Source: JANRLJ01 sp034437895 (GTDB lineage Bacteria; Chloroflexota; Anaerolineae; Aggregatilineales; Phototrophicaceae). Taken from it: a DNA stretch of 11,482 nt. Location of the stretch: contig DAOTTO010000396.1 in assembly GCA_034437895.1 (NCBI GenBank), positions 1 to 11,482 of the forward strand, written 5' to 3'. The notes under the pieces were generated by a model, which saw only the letters and a program-made list of their open reading frames with translations, had not been told where the DNA came from and did no database searches. Every line of letters begins with the position of its first letter. Position 1 is the first letter of the stretch. A program made the position numbers and the translations under genes. Positions 6,783 through 11,482 of the stretch are shown here, in pieces.

Positions 6783-7575
6783 TGTCCTCCAAAACGCTGA
6801 TGCACTCAGCTTGACATCGAGCGAAGTAAGCCAAGTTAAGGCTTTCCTCGATTCCGAGTTGAAGCACAAAAATTTCCTTGAGGCCAATGGTGCAGAAGCT
6901 TTGGCGACTGAATTCTATGTGCCAGAAAACCTGTTCACTGACCGCGCTCTCTTTGTTGCGACCAGCAACACGGCTGAAAATTGGTTTGTGGCGGCTTATA
7001 TGGCTGCGACTCGCCGTTTCGCCGAATTGGGTGAGCCGCTTTTGGCTGCTACTACCGCACAGCTTGTGGGCGTGGAATCCGAACATCAGGCATTGATCCG
7101 TTTAATGGGCGGACTACAACCTTCCTTCCAGACGCTTAAAGAGCTACTCTTCTACAATACGTCAGAAGTTGGGGCCGTCTTCCAGCCTTTCTTGGATGGC
7201 AGTGGTAAAGGCTTCGTTGGGCCAGCTCCCTTCCCTGGCGATGCTGCCATTAACGAACTTGTTGGCGATGAAGGCGTAGCGAATGTGACTCCTTTCATTA
7301 ACCTTACCAGTGGTTCAGGCACAATGGAATCCACACCGGAAGCCATGCCTGCTGGTGAAGGCGCTTGCACCGTCAGCGGCAACAATACCAATGTCCGCAG
7401 CGGCGCTGGCACGAACTTCGATGTCGTTGGTCAACTGAGCGATGGCAGCCCACAAGAAGTCATCGGTCAGACCCGCGATGGTAACGGCTTTACTTGGTAT
7501 CAGATTGAAATGGGTTACGTCCGTTCCGACGTGGTTCAGGTCGCGGGCAACTGCGCTGCCGTACCGATCAACTAA
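6606..7575 (+). CDS. TAT-exported ferritin-like protein with SH3b domain; apparent frameshift near 6729
   Basis: Translation begins at 6606 with a twin-arginine signal (SRRKFLIG at 5-12, hydrophobic to about 30, then YSRVFGQGEGDD). That frame stops at 6782. The rest of the protein is in the next frame, open from 6703 to 7575. Removing one base, or adding two, near 6729-6731 would give a natural junction such as EGDILNLAATAET, the usual start of TAT ferritin-like proteins. In the 290-codon second frame the four-helix part spans about 10-165. It has carboxylate/histidine candidates for a metal site: Glu18, Glu52-x-x-His55, Glu92 and Glu125-x-x-His128. After a Gly/Pro linker a bacterial SH3 domain follows (about 221-283; NVRSGAGTNFDVVGQL, then WYQIEMGYVRSDVV), which typically binds cell-wall or surface material. 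The function is unknown; it may be a damaged gene or a sequencing error. A perfect terminator follows 22 nt later. Confidence 0.8.
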
Positions 7576-7597
7576 CTTTCGTGTGCTGACTTGAACT

Positions 7598-7640
7598 AAA
7601 AAGAGACGTGGAAACCTCATTTGGATCCACGTCTCTTTTT
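7598..7640 (+). terminator. Bidirectional intrinsic terminator
   Basis: AAAAAGAGACGTGG (7598-7611) is exactly complementary to CCACGTCTCTTTTT (7627-7640). One more A-T pair inside makes 15 bp around a 13-nt loop. The A/T ends supply a U tract on either strand. It lies between two convergent genes ending at 7575 and 7643, and should stop transcription from both sides. Confidence 0.9.
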
Positions 7641-7642
7641 GT

Positions 7643-7978
7643 TTACCATGCTTTTTCCATAGTCATCTGTGCGTAAGAGATAATGACTTCTGCTACAACT
7701 GTCGCAAAACGTGCAGTGCGCTGGTAGTTGCCTTCGCCTAGATCATGTGTGAGTAACTGCGCTTCTGAATCAGGCGAATCGGTTTTAATCACAATCCACT
7801 GTGTACTACGAATTCCGGTAAAACGCAGCGTAAAAGCTTTTTCCTCTGGCGGATGGCGGTAGATCATTTCGACGGCGACTTCACCCCCCCAATGCGATGT
7901 GAGGATATTTTTGATCGCCAAATTACCCATGGGCAGTTCTAATAATTCAAAGAGGTTGGTGCATTTGTCTAATGTCAT
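7643..7978 (-). CDS. Small hypothetical protein
   Basis: I do not recognise this 111-residue protein. It starts MTLDKCTNLFELLELP and has no signal peptide or membrane segment, so it should be cytoplasmic. The middle alternates hydrophobic and charged residues as in a small beta-rich fold (EVAVEMIYRHPPEEKAFTLRF, then QWIVIKTDSPDSEAQLL). The end (ARFATVVAEVIISYAQMTM) could form an amphipathic helix. The ATG at 7978 is chosen because AAAGG lies 9 nt upstream. The frame extends to an ATG at 8014, but that codon is inside the arm of a strong hairpin and lacks a good ribosome site. It lies 80 nt after the PBP stop in the same direction, so read-through expression is possible. The shared terminator at 7598-7640 ends it. 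Confidence 0.6.
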   Translation of the reverse strand: MTLDKCTNLFELLELPMGNLAIKNILTSHWGGEVAVEMIYRHPPEEKAFTLRFTGIRSTQWIVIKTDSPDSEAQLLTHDLGEGNYQRTARFATVVAEVIISYAQMTMEKAW

Positions 7979-7987
7979 TGATGCTAG

Positions 7988-7992
7988 CCTTT
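7988..7992 (-). promoter_or_regulatory. Shine-Dalgarno of the small hypothetical gene
   Basis: AAAGG on the minus strand lies 9 nt upstream of the ATG at 7978 and outside the adjacent hairpin. It favours the shorter 111-residue product. Confidence 0.5.
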
Positions 7993-8007
7993 GGTGATGG
8001 AGAAATA

Positions 8008-8050
8008 GGCTCATATACAGATTGGGTAAAAACCTATTTGTATATGAGCC
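8008..8050 (-). terminator. Strong stem-loop after the PBP gene (terminator or 3'-end hairpin)
   Basis: GGCTCATATACA (8008-8019) is exactly complementary to TGTATATGAGCC (8039-8050). Further inner pairs, after one G-U pair and one mismatch, lengthen the stem and leave a loop of about seven bases. It starts 8 nt after the PBP stop. On the minus strand it is followed by a short U-rich TATTTCT, so termination is plausible but likely incomplete. It also covers the upstream alternative ATG of the small gene at 8014. Confidence 0.6.
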
Positions 8051-8058
8051 AAAAACCT

Positions 8059-11000
8059 TTACTGCACAGTAAAGCCGATTTCAAACGGCGCTTGCACCGC
8101 ATTGCCATCGCCACCGATGATTGCCAAGCGCAGTCGATATTGCCCCGGACCCGGCGGATAGAGCATCTCTAGAACACCATTGGTCACAGATTCGGCATGT
8201 TCCACACCGAGGGTCGTCCAATCGGGGAATGGCCCGCCAAGAATTTCAATTTTATAGAAACTTGCCCCCGGCCCAAACTGTACTGTGCCGATAATGGGTG
8301 TCTCGACTGCGGCAATCACACCGCCTTCCGTTGGCGAATTAATCACAGCAACTGTCGTCCCAAATCCACCACCACCAATGGTTGCTAATCCCGCTACACA
8401 ATCAATCGTCGGCAGGAATGGCAAATTACGTTGACGAGCATATTCTTCCGCGAAAGACGCATCCGCTTGTACAGGCGGCGGGGCGATAAATAACTGCTGC
8501 TGAGCGCCGGGTGTGGTGGAAATTTGTTCCACTGGGACGCGACAGTAAAGCGGCGCGGGCGGCTGACGTTCACCGGGGTTCACTGGGAATTGAATCTGCG
8601 CCGCGACTTCCGGCGGAATCCGAGCCACGACGGTGCTGTAAATACCGGGTTCGACTTCTTCCACGTAGGACCCGCTGGCGGGTGGCCCCTGCTGCTGCTG
8701 TTGTTCAGGATAATATAAACCGCCTTGCCCGTCTGGAATACCTGCTGGAAAATCGAAAAACCACTCATTGACGCGGCTGGTACACCCCGTTGCCGGGTCT
8801 TGCAGCGTCCGCACATCGCAAATCTGACGGAGTGTCATGCCTTGCGGCGGTTGAAGCTGATCGGTCTGCAACTGCCCATCTACGGCAAATTCCGCCAAGA
8901 AATCAGGGTTGTTGTAAATAGCCGTCATCACGGTGTTCCAAATCGGCGCAGCACCGGTTAAGCCGGATGAATTGACCATCGGGTCGCCATTGTTATTCCC
9001 CACCCACACGCCAATAGCGACGTTATGGGTATACCCCACCGTCCAATTGTCTTTTACGTCGTTGGTCGTACCCGTTTTAACAGATGTGGCGATATTGGGC
9101 GTATAAAGGGCGCTGTTGCTGCCCATTGCGGTACTTCGGGCGGCGTTATCCGCAAGAATATCACTGACAAGATAAGCAACACGCGGATCAAGTACTTGTG
9201 TGCCTAAGCCTGTACGAACCACCGACTGGTCGGTCAGGTTGCCACTGGTGCAGCCATTCTCATACTCAAAAATGATATTGTCGTCATTATCAAGGATGCA
9301 CAAAATAGCCTGCGAATTCACTAATGAGCCACCGTTAGCGAAAACGGAATAGCCGCGTGTCAGTTCTAACGGGCTAATTTCGCCGCCGCCGAGCGTAAGC
9401 GAAAGCCCATAAAAGGACGCATCTGAACCTAAACTTTCTACGCCGAAGCGCTGCAAAAAGTCCAGCAGATACGGCACGCCCACGCGCCGCAGTGTTTGTA
9501 CGGCGGGAATATTATAGCTGTTAGCGAGGGCAAAGCGCATCTGCATGGGGCCATGGAAGCTACCATCATAGTTGCGCGGGATATACATTTCCTGACCCGG
9601 AATACCGATCTCGGTTCGCGTGTCCCAGATGACATCACCGGGGGTCATGCCTTGTTCCATTGCGGCAGAATAGGTAAAGGCTTTCATCGTACTGCCCGGC
9701 TGCCGCACTGCGGTGATAACATTCACCCGTCCATCAATCGCGTCGTTGTTGTAATCAATGCTGCCGACCATCGCCAAAATTTCACCCGTCGTCGGCGTGA
9801 GGACGACCACCGCCGCATTGCTGATGTTATTTCCTGCTAATGAAGCGACTTGATTCGCCGCTGATTGCTGTGCTAAATCGTTAATGCGTGTATCCAGCGT
9901 TGTATACACTTGCAACCCACCGCGTGCGATTTCTTCCGGGCTGTAGCCCAATTCTTCCATCAGGCGTTCAAGCTGAATCTGCGAATAGACGACAAAATGC
10001 GGCGCGATCAGCGGAATATCCTGTGGGCTAAACGTCAATCCGGCGCTTAAGGCCTGATTACGCTCGGCATCGGTGATGTATCCGTCCTGCACCATCTCAT
10101 TCAAGACCTGCTGCCAACGCGCATTCACAGCCGATTGAATAGTCGGGTCGGGATTGAGCGGATCCAATTCCGCCGGAGCTTGCGGTAAGCCAGCCAAAAG
10201 CGCCGCCTCTCCTAGTGTCAGTTCGCTCACATCCTTGTTGAAAAAAGCCTCGGCTGCCGCTTCCGCACCATAAGCGAGATTACCGTAGTAAATCTCGTTG
10301 AGATACAGCTCCAAAATTTCGTCCTTACTCTTGCGCTGAGTCATGGCGATTGCCAGCAGAATTTCCTCAATTTTACGTTGTGCGCTGCGCTCAGAACGAT
10401 ATTCAAAGTCAAACAACACATTACGGACAAGCTGCTGTGTAATGGTGCTGCCGCCTGCGGTATCTTCGCCGGAACCAGCGCCGACATATTGCAAGAAAGC
10501 CACCCCTGTCGCCGCGACATCAATCCCGATGTTGTCATAAAACGAATCGTCTTCGATGGAAATGGTCGCGTCAATCAAATCCTGCGGCATCTGCGATAAG
10601 CTCACGTTGGTACGGCGACCCTCGCCAAAAACCTCATAAAGCTGGACACCATTGCGATCATACAAAAACGTGCTTTGGAAGTTGGCATAATCATCTAAGG
10701 TACTGATCTGCTCATTGAGCAGTTCCCCCACACGGGCGTAAGCCACAGCGCCTGCAATCGACGTAACACAGCTTAATCCGCCGCAAAATGTCAGAAATAC
10801 GCCAATGAAGATCGCTAAACAGCCGGGATTAAACCGCTTGCGTTTGCGCGGCAGCATCTTCGCTGGCATCCCCACCGGAGCAGCATTCGGCGGAGGCGGC
10901 GCACCCACCATCGGCGCTTGAGGCGCGGCATACTGCGGTGCGGGTGGACGTTGATAGCGTGGATCCGTCGCCACCATTGGCGAGCGTACCGTTGGCGAGG

Positions 11001-11482
11001 GCATGGTATTTTCCGCCCGTTTTACCGTGAAATCCGGGTTTGGATCCAGCCCGCCGCTGCCAGCAAGTGTCTGCTGAGAATGGCGCGGCGGCGTGTTGGG
11101 CATCGTGACGAATTTATTCGGCAGCGGATTATCGACATAGCCATCTTCACCCTCTTTGGGCAAGCGAAACGGCACATCGGTATCCTCATAAGCATCGCTA
11201 TCGTCGCTGATGTCACGCTGTTTAGAAGAGGCACTTTTAGAGGCTGGCCTTACTTCGGTATTCGCTAAATCATCTTCTGTCCCTTCCTGATACAAAAGGG
11301 ATTCATCCTCTGGCAAGCCACGTTCAAGGGGCGGATCAGAGGCTTGGAGCGCGATAATATCTTCGGTGTCTTCTTTATGGATGCTGCCTGCATCCGACGA
11401 AATCGGCAACCGGAAGGGAACATCCGTATCTTCGAATTGTTCGCCGCCCCTCTCCGGTTGTTCCGGCAGATCGTAACGGTTT
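8059..11482 (-). CDS. Class A penicillin-binding protein (PBP1A type), 5' end beyond window
   Basis: A bifunctional peptidoglycan synthase: the GT51 domain polymerises lipid II and the transpeptidase domain cross-links stem peptides. The frame is open to the right edge; 25 more codons precede the TTG at 11409, counted here as residue 1, so the true start is outside. Order: a cytoplasmic acidic then proline-rich tail (to about 195), one membrane helix (197-223), GT51 (about 245-420), and a transpeptidase (about 530-830). GT51 shows IEDDSF with catalytic Glu286, GGSTITQQLVRN (319-330), RKIEE (345-349) and KDEILELYLN (362-371). The transpeptidase has the nucleophile Ser573 in STMK, SYN (631-633) and KTGT (778-781). 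A 280-residue C-terminal extension follows, with a polyQ/Pro linker and an Ig-like beta domain at about 1020-1116. The usual His of the ED..F..H motif is Asn293. Six extracytoplasmic cysteines fall in neighbouring pairs (704/720, 864/876, 956/1004). At over 1140 residues it is longer than typical PBP1A. Confidence 0.93.
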   Translation of the reverse strand, partial: NRYDLPEQPERGGEQFEDTDVPFRLPISSDAGSIHKEDTEDIIALQASDPPLERGLPEDESLLYQEGTEDDLANTEVRPASKSASSKQRDISDDSDAYEDTDVPFRLPKEGEDGYVDNPLPNKFVTMPNTPPRHSQQTLAGSGGLDPNPDFTVKRAENTMPSPTVRSPMVATDPRYQRPPAPQYAAPQAPMVGAPPPPNAAPVGMPAKMLPRKRKRFNPGCLAIFIGVFLTFCGGLSCVTSIAGAVAYARVGELLNEQISTLDDYANFQSTFLYDRNGVQLYEVFGEGRRTNVSLSQMPQDLIDATISIEDDSFYDNIGIDVAATGVAFLQYVGAGSGEDTAGGSTITQQLVRNVLFDFEYRSERSAQRKIEEILLAIAMTQRKSKDEILELYLNEIYYGNLAYGAEAAAEAFFNKDVSELTLGEAALLAGLPQAPAELDPLNPDPTIQSAVNARWQQVLNEMVQDGYITDAERNQALSAGLTFSPQDIPLIAPHFVVYSQIQLERLMEELGYSPEEIARGGLQVYTTLDTRINDLAQQSAANQVASLAGNNISNAAVVVLTPTTGEILAMVGSIDYNNDAIDGRVNVITAVRQPGSTMKAFTYSAAMEQGMTPGDVIWDTRTEIGIPGQEMYIPRNYDGSFHGPMQMRFALANSYNIPAVQTLRRVGVPYLLDFLQRFGVESLGSDASFYGLSLTLGGGEISPLELTRGYSVFANGGSLVNSQAILCILDNDDNIIFEYENGCTSGNLTDQSVVRTGLGTQVLDPRVAYLVSDILADNAARSTAMGSNSALYTPNIATSVKTGTTNDVKDNWTVGYTHNVAIGVWVGNNNGDPMVNSSGLTGAAPIWNTVMTAIYNNPDFLAEFAVDGQLQTDQLQPPQGMTLRQICDVRTLQDPATGCTSRVNEWFFDFPAGIPDGQGGLYYPEQQQQQGPPASGSYVEEVEPGIYSTVVARIPPEVAAQIQFPVNPGERQPPAPLYCRVPVEQISTTPGAQQQLFIAPPPVQADASFAEEYARQRNLPFLPTIDCVAGLATIGGGGFGTTVAVINSPTEGGVIAAVETPIIGTVQFGPGASFYKIEILGGPFPDWTTLGVEHAESVTNGVLEMLYPPGPGQYRLRLAIIGGDGNAVQAPFEIGFTVQ

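Noticed and set aside
9496..9840. 114-codon plus-strand frame antisense to the PBP transpeptidase domain
   Set aside because: Antisense shadow of conserved transpeptidase codons; no ribosome site or recognisable fold.
10918..11268. 116-codon plus-strand frame antisense to the PBP tail
   Set aside because: Composition dominated by Arg/Ile/Trp, mirroring the Pro/Asp-rich sense strand; no supporting signal.
11409..11482. TTG at 11409 as start of the PBP
   Set aside because: The frame stays open to the window edge, and the repeated EDTDVPFRLP motif straddles this codon, so the protein begins further upstream.

Overview
The window looks like a piece of a Chloroflexota genome, probably Anaerolineae-like. 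This is an inference from gene style, not from a marker gene. The hints are a TAT-exported ferritin-like protein with an SH3b tail, a class A penicillin-binding protein (PBP) with a long acidic/proline-rich cytoplasmic tail, a family 5 solute-binding protein of unusual layout, and moderate GC. No rRNA, tRNA, CRISPR array, transposase or phage gene was seen.

Layout. Positions 1-2406 (minus strand) hold a two-gene unit: a CaiB/BaiF-family acyl-CoA protein that keeps the alpha-methylacyl-CoA racemase residues, then 20 nt later a secreted TAP-like alpha/beta hydrolase that runs off the left edge. A 203-nt divergent intergenic region separates it from a plus-strand peptide-transport operon (2610-6392): a solute-binding protein, a strong hairpin, a DppB-type permease and a DppC-type permease. 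No ATPase gene follows. After 213 AT-rich bases comes a plus-strand gene (6606-7575) for a TAT-exported ferritin-like protein with an SH3b domain. Its signal peptide is out of frame with the rest. A perfect bidirectional terminator (7598-7640) separates it from two minus-strand genes: a small unrecognised protein (7643-7978) and a very large PBP1A-type PBP (8059 to beyond the right edge).

Most notable points. (1) The solute-binding protein is circularly permuted relative to the canonical SBP family 5 fold. The segment that is normally N-terminal, including the family signature (AES..., FHDG, DANDVV), lies at the C-terminus. The segment that normally follows it comes directly after the signal peptide. 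(2) The cytoplasmic tail of the PBP carries the decapeptide EDTDVPFRLP twice. The two DNA copies differ only at third codon positions, which suggests selection on the peptide. (3) The ferritin-like gene carries an apparent frameshift between its TAT leader and its mature domain.

How the genes may work together: the secreted peptidase-like hydrolase and the peptide ABC transporter could both serve peptide scavenging. They are divergently transcribed, so this is only a contextual suggestion. The PBP and the ferritin-like/SH3b protein both act outside the membrane but share no operon.
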